DNA from: an uncultured Rhodospirillales bacterium
GTDB taxonomy: Bacteria; Pseudomonadota; Alphaproteobacteria; Kiloniellales; Kiloniellaceae
DNA: 64,000 nucleotides
Assembly: GCA_913060675.1 (NCBI GenBank)
Contig: CAJXUS010000010.1
Span: 1 to 64,000 of the forward strand
Reading direction: 5' to 3'
The position numbers and the translations under genes are program-made. Numbering within the stretch: position 1 is the stretch's first letter; every line of letters starts with the position of its first letter. Positions 6,554 to 14,773 of the stretch are shown here, one piece after another. The notes beneath the pieces were generated by a model, which was not told where the DNA came from, made no database searches, and worked only from the letters and a program-made list of their open reading frames with translations.

Positions 6554-7048
6554 ATGAGCAGAAACACGACAAGAGAACAGCGCGAAACCCTCCAGGTATA
6601 TTTTAAGGACCTGGTTAGCGCCAACGGCGGCACCCACCGCATTGAACACCACGATATTACCCGCGTTAAAAAATCTAACCTTTCGGATTATGGCAATATT
6701 AACCGCCCGGATATCAACGCCCCAAACGACGTTATCTTGGACCTGGAATTGGCCGCCGGTGACCCGATTGTCACCCGTGAAATTGCCAGAATGCAGGGCT
6801 ACGCGCTTATGCAAATGCGCTTTAACCAGGACATAGACCCGGCGGTTGCGGGTCACCTGGCAAAAGTGGGCAAGGAAGTGGCCGACGTGTTCGCGGAAGT
6901 GGGCCACGCTATGGCTGATAACGGCCAGATAGACCCCGACGAAGCCCCCAGGATTGGCAAGGAATTGGACGAAGCAATCGACGTCCTGGTCCAGTTGCGC
7001 GGCTACGTCAAACAGATTGAAACGCCGATCAAAAAAGGGCGCATTTGA
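6554..7048 (+). CDS. CII-like phage regulatory protein
   Basis: 164 residues from ATG 6554 (GAAGG upstream). Residues 15-80 read as a regulatory-CII (Phage_CP76)-like helix-turn-helix: ITRVKKSNLSDYGN, then VILDLELAAGDPIVTREIAR. The rest is helical with an acidic middle. Position, first gene after the pR terminator, is where CII-type regulators usually lie. The family call is from pattern memory and moderately certain. Confidence 0.55.
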   Translation: MSRNTTREQRETLQVYFKDLVSANGGTHRIEHHDITRVKKSNLSDYGNINRPDINAPNDVILDLELAAGDPIVTREIARMQGYALMQMRFNQDIDPAVAGHLAKVGKEVADVFAEVGHAMADNGQIDPDEAPRIGKELDEAIDVLVQLRGYVKQIETPIKKGRI

Positions 7049-7049
7049 T

Positions 7050-7223
7050 ATGCGGGTTTCTGTCGTCATAGATGCGGACGGGGTCGAGGTCGATTTAACC
7101 GCCCACGAAGACTTACCCGCAATACGTCGGCGGGAAATTGAAATCTATGTGGCCAACACCGTGCAAGGCTTGGTGGTGCTTTACGACAAGCCGTACCAGG
7201 GCGAAGGGGTGGCCCATGGCTAA
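7050..7223 (+). CDS. Hypothetical phage protein, 57 aa
   Basis: Starts at ATG 7050, 1 nt after the CII-like gene stop, and its end overlaps the primase start by 8 nt. Sequence opens MRVSVVIDADGVEVDLTAHE. Small beta-rich acidic protein, not recognised. The tight packing argues for a real gene. Confidence 0.55.
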   Translation: MRVSVVIDADGVEVDLTAHEDLPAIRRREIEIYVANTVQGLVVLYDKPYQGEGVAHG

Positions 7224-8367
7224 AAGCTTTGGTGATAAAGACCTGGCCGAAATTCGCGCCCGTGCGCCACTATCGGAAATCATCGGCCAATATGTGGATT
7301 TGCAAGCGGGTAAGCAGAACGAAATGGAAGGGCTGTGCCCGTTCCATGACGAAGCTACGCCCAGCTTTACCGTAACGGACCAGAAGAAATTTTATCACTG
7401 CTTTGGGTGTGGTGCCCACGGGGATGCCATTTTATTTTTGAAAGAAATTAATGGTTGGGACTTTCCAAAGGCAGTTAAAGAGGTTGCCTACTATGCAGGG
7501 TTGGAAGTCCGCGAAGGTGAAGCCCCCAAGCCCAAAAAACCCAAAGTGATTGTAGACAAAAAGAAGCAAAAAGCCGACCGCGACCGTAAAATCTACAACG
7601 CCAAACGCATCTGGACCGACGGCCACGCGGTAGCGGAAACCCCGGTGGAAAATTACCTATTAGGCCGGGGTCTTGATCTGGAAAAGCTCGGCGGCATTCC
7701 GCCCACCATACGGTTCCATACCAAACTACGATACACCGAAGTCATTAAAGGTAAATTGCAGGATTTTGGTTTTTTCCCGTCCATGGTCAGCCAAGTGGTT
7801 GCTATTATAGAGGGGCACCCCAGAATTGTGGGTATCCACCGCACTTTTTTATCCCGCCCGACCTTCAGTACCCACCCGCTGGTGGAAAGTGCTTTGAAGA
7901 CCTTTCCACGGGCCACGGTGATGGCCGGGGAAGAATTTATCCGGGTTCCCGACCCCGTTGGAAAAGCGGAAGTGCCAGAACCCAAAAAGATGCTAGGGCC
8001 GACTTGGGGCGGTGCTATCCGCCTGGCCCCTGCTGGTCCTATTTTAGGCCTTAGTGAAGGTATAGAAACCGGCCTGGCATGTATGCAAGTGGATGGTTTG
8101 CCAGTGTGGGCGGCGGGAACGGCGGGCGCTATGGCGGCGGTTATCCTGCCCGACCTGGTCAAGGAAGTGGTGCTTTACCTCGACAATGACAACAAAAAGC
8201 CCGCCCTGGCCAAAGAGTTAAACCAACAAATTGTTAAAGCCCACGAAGACGCGGGCCGGATAGTCCACCAGGTAGAAGCCCAAAGGGGCATGGACCACCT
8301 GGACATGCTTAATGAATACGGCGACGAAAGGCGTTTCTTTGTGCCGAATAATGAGGGGGAAAAATAA
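7216..8367 (+). CDS. DnaG-like phage primase (CHC2 zinc finger + Toprim)
   Basis: 383 residues from ATG 7216. The CHC2 zinc-binding residues are Cys41, His44, Cys62 and Cys65 (CPFHDEATPSF ... FYHCFGCG), followed by GDAILFLKEINGWDF. The C-terminal third (about 270-375) is a Toprim_3-type domain with VLYLDNDNKKPALAKEL, the metal-binding DND. It lays down RNA primers for phage replication. A separate SF3 helicase follows 1 kb downstream. Confidence 0.9.
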   Translation: MAKSFGDKDLAEIRARAPLSEIIGQYVDLQAGKQNEMEGLCPFHDEATPSFTVTDQKKFYHCFGCGAHGDAILFLKEINGWDFPKAVKEVAYYAGLEVREGEAPKPKKPKVIVDKKKQKADRDRKIYNAKRIWTDGHAVAETPVENYLLGRGLDLEKLGGIPPTIRFHTKLRYTEVIKGKLQDFGFFPSMVSQVVAIIEGHPRIVGIHRTFLSRPTFSTHPLVESALKTFPRATVMAGEEFIRVPDPVGKAEVPEPKKMLGPTWGGAIRLAPAGPILGLSEGIETGLACMQVDGLPVWAAGTAGAMAAVILPDLVKEVVLYLDNDNKKPALAKELNQQIVKAHEDAGRIVHQVEAQRGMDHLDMLNEYGDERRFFVPNNEGEK

Positions 8368-8843
8368 TGGAACACCAGGACGTTTTAAAACTACCAAAAG
8401 CGGCTGTACCCCTCTTGGACGTATTACGCGAAGACCCTGGGCAGCGATGGTCCGCCAAGGACCTGGCACAGGCGTGTGATTGCTCAAAAAATCACGCCCA
8501 TAAAGTCCTAATACTACTGAAAGATAAAGGCGCGGCCCAGATCGTTGAAAAACAACAACGGGTTCTGGGCGGTACACCCACAAGCCTTTTTGCCCCCACG
8601 CCCTATGGCTTAGAGGCCGCTACCGAAGTGGTGGTCAAGAAGAAAAAGAAGCCAGGTAAACAGGACAACACACCACCAGCCCCTAAGGGCCAGGAGAAGA
8701 AAAGAACCTGCCTCCTAGGTGGCCACAAGTTCATATCAGAATGGCCAGGCGAGCGTATTTGCAAGGACTGCAAGACCACCGATGAATGGGTCGGTGGAGG
8801 TTACAGCGAACACGGCCCTGTAGATACAAGCGGTGGTCGGTAA
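8367..8843 (+). CDS. Winged-helix protein with C-terminal zinc-ribbon-like motif
   Basis: 158 residues; ATG overlaps the primase stop (TAATG). Residues 15-80 look like a winged helix: GQRWSAKDLAQACDCSKNHA, then HKVLILLKDKGA. A lysine/proline-rich linker (about 88-112) joins a C-terminal segment with CLLGGHKF and ERICKDCKT, which could bind one metal ion. Unrecognised as a named family. DNA binding is inferred; a role with the primase is suggested by overlap. Confidence 0.6.
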   Translation: MEHQDVLKLPKAAVPLLDVLREDPGQRWSAKDLAQACDCSKNHAHKVLILLKDKGAAQIVEKQQRVLGGTPTSLFAPTPYGLEAATEVVVKKKKKPGKQDNTPPAPKGQEKKRTCLLGGHKFISEWPGERICKDCKTTDEWVGGGYSEHGPVDTSGGR

Positions 8844-8927
8844 TGTCTCTATATTCAACTTATTGGGGGAAACATGACCAGAAACATACCATAGCAACCT
8901 GAGGTTTCTTTTTGTTAAAAAATACAC

Positions 8928-8954
8928 TTGATAGCGTCATTATGATTGTATAAT
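8928..8954 (+). promoter_or_regulatory. Candidate promoter upstream of the structured segment
   Basis: TTGATA (8928-8933) and a perfect TATAAT (8949-8954), with a short 15-nt spacer. A start near 8961 would place the GAGTGGTGG stem 36 nt into the transcript and drive the helicase gene pair. Confidence 0.45.
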
Positions 8955-8996
8955 AACGATTGAAGGCTTCATCACTCAATTATTTACACTAATAAC

Positions 8997-9074
8997 GAGT
9001 GGTGGGGCCGAATAAGTCCTTGCCGGGACTTTTCAACCGAGAAATGCGACAACATTCTCACATGTCCACCACTC
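8997..9074 (+). ncRNA. Candidate structured RNA (three-way junction)
   Basis: Outer stem GAGTGGTGG (8997-9005) with CCACCACTC (9066-9074), 9 perfect pairs. Inside are hairpin AAGTCC-TTGCCG-GGACTT (about 9013-9030) and hairpin GAGA(A)ATG-CGACAA-CATTCTC (about 9039-9059). Unpaired joints are purine/pyrimidine mixed and could be conserved. A small ACCT/AGGT stem follows at 9076. It does not match the hammerhead core or any riboswitch I know. Could be a leader element for the downstream genes or an independent RNA. Confidence 0.4.
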
Positions 9075-9107
9075 TACCTGCACAGGTAAGTAAGGGGAGC
9101 ATTTAGT

Positions 9108-9341
9108 TTGTTCGCTCGCAATAGTCTATTAGGCCCTAAGGCCGTCGTTTCTCAGGTTATCAGTGATTTTCCAGAAGAAACCCTTTCAATTGTACGCGCC
9201 TTGCTGGAAGAAGCTGTCATAGACACTTCTTTTGATAAGAACGCAACACCAAAACAGTGGTTAATGATGCCTCTTTCACAAGAGACGTTAGCAGCCTTGG
9301 AGTTGTTGAAGGGACATTCAAATGGAGGTAAAGAGCCATGA
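9108..9341 (+). CDS. Hypothetical phage protein, 77 aa
   Basis: Starts at TTG 9108 with AAGGGGAG about 8 nt upstream; no in-frame ATG is near the start. Helical, acidic, with EETLSIVRALLEEAVIDTSF. Its end overlaps the helicase start by 20 nt. Unrecognised. Confidence 0.5.
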   Translation: MFARNSLLGPKAVVSQVISDFPEETLSIVRALLEEAVIDTSFDKNATPKQWLMMPLSQETLAALELLKGHSNGGKEP

Positions 9342-10860
9342 TAAAAATGGTCAAATTCCACCAAAAAGTGCCGATATAGTCGAATTCCGACGCCGAGGGG
9401 GCGGGGGGACAGTCGCGGAAGAGTTGTCAAAGCTTCCGCGCAACGACTACGGAAATTCTCAACGGCTTATACATTATTTCGGTGACGATATTATGTATGT
9501 GCCTAATGTGGGGTGGCACGCCTGGACCGGGACGCATTGGTCTGGTGACCGAGGCGAAGAAATCGCCCATCTGCACGCCCAGGAAATCGGCTTTAAGATC
9601 AAAGATGAAGTGGACTTTCTGGTCGCCAAGGGGCCATGGAAAGACGAAGACCTAAAAGATTTTGACAAGCGTATCAAAGCCCATGCGGGTTGGGCGTCAA
9701 CGTCTGGAAATTCCAACAAAATAAAGGCCATGCTGATAGAAGCAGCGGTCCAACTTGTGGTCCCGTTATCCGAGTTGAATAAGGACAAGATGGTCTACAA
9801 CTGCCTGAATTGCACCCTGGAGTTACGACCACGATCACAAGGGGGGATTAACGCCCGTGACCATAGACGAGAAGACCGTATCACTAAGATTGCAAACGTC
9901 AATTATGACATAACGGCAAAAACCCAGGTCTTTGACGGATTTTTAGAGAGTATATTGCCCGATGAAGACGTCCGCATGTTCCTTATGCGTTGGTTTGGCT
10001 ATTCCATGACTGCCTTGACCGGCGAACAGTGTTTGGCGTTCTTCTATGGCACTGGGTCCAATGGTAAATCTACCCTTATGGACTTCATGTCCTATATCAA
10101 CGGGAGCTATGCCAGTACCTTGCCCATTAACTCATTCAAGGACGACGACCGCAAAAGCGGCGGGCAAGCCACCCCAGACCTGGCCGTCCTGCCCTCTATT
10201 CGTTACCTGTGCCCGTCGGAGCCAAAGAAAGGTTTCAAGTTCGCGGAAGACCTTATCAAGTCTATGACCGGCGGCGAAAAAATGATGATGCGTAATCTCC
10301 ACCAGGGCTTCCAAGAGTTTTACCCTGAATTTAAAATCACCATAGCGGGCAACCATAAGCCGGTTATATTGGGCGGTGATGAAGGTATCTGGCGACGGAT
10401 AAACCTCGTTTTGTTTAACCAGCACATACCCAAACATAAATGCGATAGGCAGCTACCTGAAAAGCTTAGGGCTGAAGCATCCGGGGTTTTGAATTGGATG
10501 ATAGACGGGCTTATGATGTGGCTGGAGAGCGGCCTGGAACCCCCGGCGGCGATCACGGAAGCAACCGACGAGTACAGGATGGACAGTGACCCTGTGGGGC
10601 AGTTCCTTGAAGCTTGCACAGAAGAAGACGACATGGCCGAGGCTTCCGCTTCTGATCTTTACCACCTCTATACCGCTTGGTGTTCGATCTTCTCTTCAGA
10701 GCCTATGTCTATGCGCTATTTCGGTTTCAAGTTGAGTGACAAGGGATTGAACAAACGCAAGCGCGGTTCGTACTATTATCAGGGCCTGAAAGTGGTGGAA
10801 ACCGTTGAAAGTCTTAAACAAAATGTAGGTGAAGACTATGGCGAAGAAGACAATATCTAG
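9322..10860 (+). CDS. D5-type SF3 replicative helicase (P4 primase C-terminal family)
   Basis: 512 residues. Walker A is GTGSNGKST at 243-251; downstream are the SF3 Walker B/C regions (IRYLCPSEP, ITIAGNHKPVILGGDEGIWRRI), the asparagine sensor and the arginine finger. The region before the ATPase (about 60-220) is D5_N-like. It lacks the primase half of P4 alpha, which is supplied by the separate CHC2 primase gene. It should unwind the phage origin; an iteron array begins directly at its stop codon. Start ATG 9322 has GAAGGGA 7 nt upstream. Confidence 0.9.
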   Translation: MEVKSHDKNGQIPPKSADIVEFRRRGGGGTVAEELSKLPRNDYGNSQRLIHYFGDDIMYVPNVGWHAWTGTHWSGDRGEEIAHLHAQEIGFKIKDEVDFLVAKGPWKDEDLKDFDKRIKAHAGWASTSGNSNKIKAMLIEAAVQLVVPLSELNKDKMVYNCLNCTLELRPRSQGGINARDHRREDRITKIANVNYDITAKTQVFDGFLESILPDEDVRMFLMRWFGYSMTALTGEQCLAFFYGTGSNGKSTLMDFMSYINGSYASTLPINSFKDDDRKSGGQATPDLAVLPSIRYLCPSEPKKGFKFAEDLIKSMTGGEKMMMRNLHQGFQEFYPEFKITIAGNHKPVILGGDEGIWRRINLVLFNQHIPKHKCDRQLPEKLRAEASGVLNWMIDGLMMWLESGLEPPAAITEATDEYRMDSDPVGQFLEACTEEDDMAEASASDLYHLYTAWCSIFSSEPMSMRYFGFKLSDKGLNKRKRGSYYYQGLKVVETVESLKQNVGEDYGEEDNI

Positions 10861-11120
10861 TGGACCTTGCTGGACCTTAATTTCACAAGGTCCAGATATG
10901 TATCCTTTATATACCAACGGTCTTGGACCTTATGGACCTTAGGGAGCTTATTTACACTATTTTATATATTCGCACACATGCACACGCACACATCAATTTT
11001 AAAAAAAACATGGAGATAAGGTCCTATGGTCCACAGAAAAGGGCTAAGCAAAGGAAATAAAACGACTTTTTGCCATTCGGCAAGGTCCAAACCAAGGTCC
11101 CCTAAGGTCCACAAGGTCCA
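10861..11120. repeat. Iteron array with AT-rich core: candidate phage replication origin
   Basis: Eleven copies of AAGGTCCA or one-base variants. TGGACCTT (reverse orientation) at 10861, 10871, 10924 and 10933; forward AAGGTCCA at 10887, 11018 (AAGGTCCT), 11026 (ATGGTCCA), 11082, 11094 (AAGGTCCC), 11104 and 11113. Spacings of 9-12 bp recur. Between the left and right groups, 10941-11017 is AT-rich (TTTATATATTC, AATTTTAAAAAAAA). Iterons in opposing orientation around an unwinding-prone core, next to the helicase gene, are typical of replication origins. Four copies fall in the 5' coding part of the next gene. Confidence 0.6.
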
Positions 11121-11802
11121 GAACCCCGACAATCAAAACAGTCTTAAACGCCAACAACCTAACGAAATCATAGGGTTATTGCAATGGGTCTATGAACATC
11201 ACCAGGCCCACATAGGCTTGCGCCGGGGCGATGGCCTGGAAGATATCGAGAAACAGGTCGACGGTATCCAGGTGTTTAAATCAAGCGCGGACGGTATCGT
11301 GTCGATTGAACGCATTGGGCTTTTGGGTGTGAAGATAGACTATTCCGGCCCAGGCCATCATGGCTTGCCTGAAGCATGCGAGATTGTACACGGGGAAGTC
11401 ACGGCCCTGGATGGCATGATCGCCGGGTTCGTCATGTCCCACGCCATAGCCGGGACCACACCCGATTGGATGCCAGGTGCGCGCCCGCTAATGGGGCCGG
11501 TGATCAATCCAAAGAACGGGCGACCGCTGAAGATATGGGACAACAAGGGAAACGATAAGGGAACACACGTTGAACCCAAACTGACCGTGGACAACATCAA
11601 GGCCGCCCGGCGCATATACCATGGCTGGTGGCTGACACTGGAACGCCTGGCCGAAACCCTGACCCGTTCCGGTCTGGAAGTGGCTGGCCCCGCCGCCGAA
11701 TACGAACCCTGGATTATAAATTCAATGCTCGGCGCGATGGGGCGTGCAATTTCTCCACACAAAATATCCAATGATATCAATCACCTGACTTTTTACGGTT
11801 GA
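11026..11802 (+). CDS. Hypothetical phage protein, 258 aa
   Basis: Not recognised. ATG 11026 has GGAG 10 nt upstream. The first 45 residues are basic and encoded largely by iterons (KVHKVQNP), so the conserved protein may begin later. The middle holds GLRRGDGLEDIEKQVDGI and GPGHHGLPEACEIVHGEVT; the C-terminus is helical with tryptophans (YHGWWLTLERLAETL). It ends the early rightward region, just before a terminator and the terminase genes. Confidence 0.55.
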   Translation: MVHRKGLSKGNKTTFCHSARSKPRSPKVHKVQNPDNQNSLKRQQPNEIIGLLQWVYEHHQAHIGLRRGDGLEDIEKQVDGIQVFKSSADGIVSIERIGLLGVKIDYSGPGHHGLPEACEIVHGEVTALDGMIAGFVMSHAIAGTTPDWMPGARPLMGPVINPKNGRPLKIWDNKGNDKGTHVEPKLTVDNIKAARRIYHGWWLTLERLAETLTRSGLEVAGPAAEYEPWIINSMLGAMGRAISPHKISNDINHLTFYG

Positions 11803-11868
11803 CTTTTTACGATCAAACGTTGACAGTAAGCACCAGCAACAGAACCAAGCGAAGCACCAAGAACATAG

Positions 11869-11900
11869 CCCCGGCTCGAAAGAGCGCGGGGTTTTCTTTT
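11869..11900 (+). terminator. Intrinsic terminator after the early region
   Basis: CCCCG-GCTC-GAAA-GAGC-(G)-CGGGG with a single bulge and a GAAA tetraloop, followed by TTTTCTTTT (11892-11900). It separates early from late genes. A second inverted repeat, CCCAGGC (11929-11935) with GCCTGGG (11953-11959), follows. Confidence 0.75.
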
Positions 11901-11993
11901 GCCAAACTATAGCGATCCACGGGTCCTTCCCAGGCAATAACCATCGCGGGTGGCCTGGGCGCTGTCTTTCTTTAGTTTTTATGAGTTTTCAAA

Positions 11994-12049
11994 GCCTAAA
12001 GAACTAAACAACAAACTAAAGTAGGCCCTAAAGTAGAGCCTAAATTCAA
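11994..12049 (+). repeat. 12-bp tandem CTAAA repeats upstream of terminase
   Basis: CTAAA occurs at 11996, 12004, 12016, 12028 and 12040; the last four are exactly 12 bp apart, forming tandem 12-mers such as AACTAAAGTAGG and CCCTAAAGTAGA. They lie 18-70 nt before the terminase small subunit gene. Small terminase subunits often bind phased repeats near their own gene, so this is a candidate packaging (cos/pac) recognition site; a promoter-operator role is the alternative. Confidence 0.5.
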
Positions 12050-12067
12050 GACAATTTGGGGGTGATC

Positions 12068-12817
12068 ATGACTTCAGAAATGGAAGGTCTGGTCACCAAA
12101 GGCGCGTTTGCTGGAATGTGTAACGTTTCACCTGGGCGCGTGTCGCAATGGATTTCCGAACAAAAGATCCATGGACCGGCGATTGTCGGACAAGGACGAA
12201 AAGCAAAAATCCACGCGGTCACCGCCCAGGCCCAATTGAATAACACCCTTGATATCTCGCAAAGATTTGGCAACGGTCTAACCACCAACCTGGACCAGGT
12301 ACAATCCCAACCAGCTTTGGAACCAACGCCCAGAATTGAAAGCCAGGCCCCAGAATTTAATCAACCTCTTTCCTTGCCAAGCGAACCTGAAAACAAACCA
12401 ACGCCACCGCCTGAAAATAAAATCCCCACCGCTCCAACTATCGAAGACAAGATCAAAGAGGCCAAACTTTTTGAGATTGAAACCCGGAACCGTCGCGCCA
12501 AGGAAGAAGAACGCGCAAGACAAGGGCGCTATATCGAAGCGACCACGGCCCGCGCGGAAATGTCCCGCATAGCTGGAAGCATGTTGAAAGTTTTTGAAGG
12601 CGGCCTGACCGATATTGCCGGGGCGATTGCTTCAAAATTTGAAATACCCCACCGCGACGTCACCCACCTGATGCGCCAGGAATTCTTGGCCGTTCGGGCG
12701 AAGGCGTCTGAAACCTACAACCGGACAGCGGAAAACTTCCCCGCCCTGGTCGAGGATGAAGAGGACGCCGCCGCAAATGGAAATCATGTTGAGCAATCCG
12801 CCGAGGATGGCAAATGA
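12068..12817 (+). CDS. Terminase small subunit-like protein
   Basis: 249 residues from ATG 12068 (GGGGGTGATC upstream). Residues 8-70 carry a Nu1-type DNA-binding helix-turn-helix: TKGAFAGMCNVSPGRVSQWI and a basic wing GQGRKAKIH. A proline/asparagine-rich linker (85-135) is followed by a helical segment (IEDKIKEAKLFEIETRNRRA) and a C-terminal part likely to contact the large subunit. Overlaps the large-subunit gene. Binds phage DNA ends to start packaging. Confidence 0.75.
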   Translation: MTSEMEGLVTKGAFAGMCNVSPGRVSQWISEQKIHGPAIVGQGRKAKIHAVTAQAQLNNTLDISQRFGNGLTTNLDQVQSQPALEPTPRIESQAPEFNQPLSLPSEPENKPTPPPENKIPTAPTIEDKIKEAKLFEIETRNRRAKEEERARQGRYIEATTARAEMSRIAGSMLKVFEGGLTDIAGAIASKFEIPHRDVTHLMRQEFLAVRAKASETYNRTAENFPALVEDEEDAAANGNHVEQSAEDGK

Positions 12818-14768
12818 AATCCTGGGGGAAATTCTAACCCCGCCGCCGCCGGTCGATCTTGAACAATGGGCGGTTGATAATATCGAATTTTCAGAACGTG
12901 AAAGCCCCTTCCCTGGTCCCTACAACAAGGACCAGTTCTCAATGTTCTCTGAAATATTGAAAGCCCTGGGGCCAGATGATCCTTGCCGGACAGTGACCTT
13001 AATAAAATCCGCTCAAATCGGCGGCACTGTTTTGGGAAATATATTCACCCTGGGGTCGCTCCACCTCGACCCTTGTGATTTTCTTTTCGTGCACCCGACC
13101 GAAGATAACGGCAAGCGTTGGTCGCGGATGAAACTCGCGCCGATGCTGAAGAATACCACCGCCTTGCGGGCGCTTTTTCCTGGTAAGACCAGGGATGCTT
13201 CTGACAGTTTGATGTATAAAGAACGGCTGGACGGTCGCGGTGCGATCCAAATATCCGGGGCCAACTCGCCGTCGTCGCTTTCCCAGGTTTCCATGCGCCG
13301 CCAGGTCCAGGACGATTTGGCAAAGTGGGATACCAACGCGGCGGGCGATCCAGAAAAACAAGCTGACAGCCGGTCGCGCGCGTTTGAATTTGCCAAGATA
13401 TTCAAGGCGTCCACGCCGTTGATTGCACCGGGGTGCCGGATCACCCGAAACTTTGACGCGGGTTCACAAGAACATTTGGAAGTCCCCTGCCCGGAATGTG
13501 GACACTACCACGCCCTGGAATGGGAAAATCTCCTGGCCAACCTGGACGATGAATTCCCGGACAAGGTTTTCTTTTCCTGCCCAGAATGCGGCGCGGTTAT
13601 TGAAGAACACCACCGCGACGCTATGCGCCGACAAGGTAATTGGGTGGCGAAAAATCCCAAAGCCAGAAGCAAACATCGGTCTTTTTATCTTTGGTCAGCT
13701 TATTCCAGCTTGCAAAGCTGGCAACGGATTGCCGACGAATGGCGCGACGCTGAAGGCGACCCCGCCGCCGAACAAGTTTTCCTAAACGACACCGTGGGCA
13801 AAGCTTACCGCACCAAAGGTGAGGCCCCGCCCTGGGAAACCTTGCGCGACCGCGCCGAAGAAACTGGCCACGTCCGGGGGACAATCCCCGCCGGTGCCGT
13901 GTTGCTGACCGTTGGGGTCGATTGTCAGAAAGACCGAGTGGAATGGCACTTGGTTGGCTGGGGTCGAGACTTGCGCCGGTGGGTCATAGATTACGGGGTG
14001 ATATCTGAACACATTGCAGAAAAGGGCTGCCAAGAGGGCCTAGCGGATTTATTGAAATCGAGTTGGCGCAATGTTGTGGGCCGGTCGATTGAAATTGATC
14101 TCATGGCCATTGATGGCAACGCCTGGACAGAAGACGTTTGGTCCTTTGCCAAAAAGCACCGCGCCACCGACGTTATTATGGTCAGGGGTGCAAACTCAGA
14201 CAACGCCCCGCTTTTTGCCCAGGTGAAAAAGGAACGCAACAAGGCCGGGAAACTGCTGAAGTATTCCAGGCGGTTCTATAACTTTGGGTCGTCGGTCATG
14301 AAAATGGCCTTTTATCGCAACCTAAAAAAAGTAGACCCCTTGGTCCGTGGTTATGTCGGCCTACCCAAGGGCATGGAAGACGAATATTACCGCCAGATAA
14401 CAGCGGAACGCCGGGTCCCGTCCAAAAATAAAAACGGTTATACCACTTACAAATGGGACAAGGACGCCAACCAGGCCAATGAAGGCCTGGACACCATGTT
14501 ACAAGCGGAAAGCGCGGCCATGAAATTGGGCGTTCGTTCTATGCCAGATAGTGTTTGGTCCAGGTACGAAGAACGCGAAAAGCCCCTGGAAGAAGAACAA
14601 ATGGACCTAGAAGACATTCTTCTGGCCCCAGCAACACCCGAAACCGTGAAGATTAAAACCCCCGCGCAAAAGGCGGCGGCTTCTTCTGATGAAAAAGACA
14701 AAGGCCGGGACCGCAAGACTTCGAAGAAACGAAGACCCAAGCGGGCCAGGGCCAAAACTTCCTGGTGA
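12777..14768 (+). CDS. Terminase large subunit (lambda gpA family)
   Basis: About 663 residues, typical of gpA. The ATPase P-loop region reads TLIKSAQIGGT, the form used by the gpA family; then FLFVHPTEDNGKRW and a zinc-ribbon-like pair CPECGHYH / CPECGAVIEEH. The C-terminal nuclease half has GVDCQKDRVEWHLVGWG and MAIDGNAWTEDVW with acidic residues. It cuts concatemers and pumps DNA into procapsids. Start is uncertain: ATGs at 12756, 12777 and 12807; 12777 has AGAGGA at usable distance. Confidence 0.92.
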   Translation: MEIMLSNPPRMANEILGEILTPPPPVDLEQWAVDNIEFSERESPFPGPYNKDQFSMFSEILKALGPDDPCRTVTLIKSAQIGGTVLGNIFTLGSLHLDPCDFLFVHPTEDNGKRWSRMKLAPMLKNTTALRALFPGKTRDASDSLMYKERLDGRGAIQISGANSPSSLSQVSMRRQVQDDLAKWDTNAAGDPEKQADSRSRAFEFAKIFKASTPLIAPGCRITRNFDAGSQEHLEVPCPECGHYHALEWENLLANLDDEFPDKVFFSCPECGAVIEEHHRDAMRRQGNWVAKNPKARSKHRSFYLWSAYSSLQSWQRIADEWRDAEGDPAAEQVFLNDTVGKAYRTKGEAPPWETLRDRAEETGHVRGTIPAGAVLLTVGVDCQKDRVEWHLVGWGRDLRRWVIDYGVISEHIAEKGCQEGLADLLKSSWRNVVGRSIEIDLMAIDGNAWTEDVWSFAKKHRATDVIMVRGANSDNAPLFAQVKKERNKAGKLLKYSRRFYNFGSSVMKMAFYRNLKKVDPLVRGYVGLPKGMEDEYYRQITAERRVPSKNKNGYTTYKWDKDANQANEGLDTMLQAESAAMKLGVRSMPDSVWSRYEEREKPLEEEQMDLEDILLAPATPETVKIKTPAQKAAASSDEKDKGRDRKTSKKRRPKRARAKTSW

Positions 14769-14773
14769 TTTGA

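Larger units (their letters stand above)
8844..9107 (+). other. 264-bp intergenic region: terminator-like stem, promoter, structured segment
   Basis: After the winged-helix gene there is a weak AACC-TGA-GGTT stem followed by TCTTTTT (about 8898-8914). Then comes an AT-rich stretch with a promoter-like TTGATA/TATAAT pair and a 78-nt segment able to fold into a three-way junction. No credible ORF crosses it. Confidence 0.6.

Noticed and set aside
6452..7069. Minus-strand 205-codon frame opposite the CII-like gene
   Set aside because: Antisense shadow of the regulator, with phage codon bias matching the plus strand.
8997..9074. Hammerhead-type ribozyme
   Set aside because: The junction strands lack the CUGANGA core and the GAAA partner is in the wrong place, so only a generic structured RNA is claimed.
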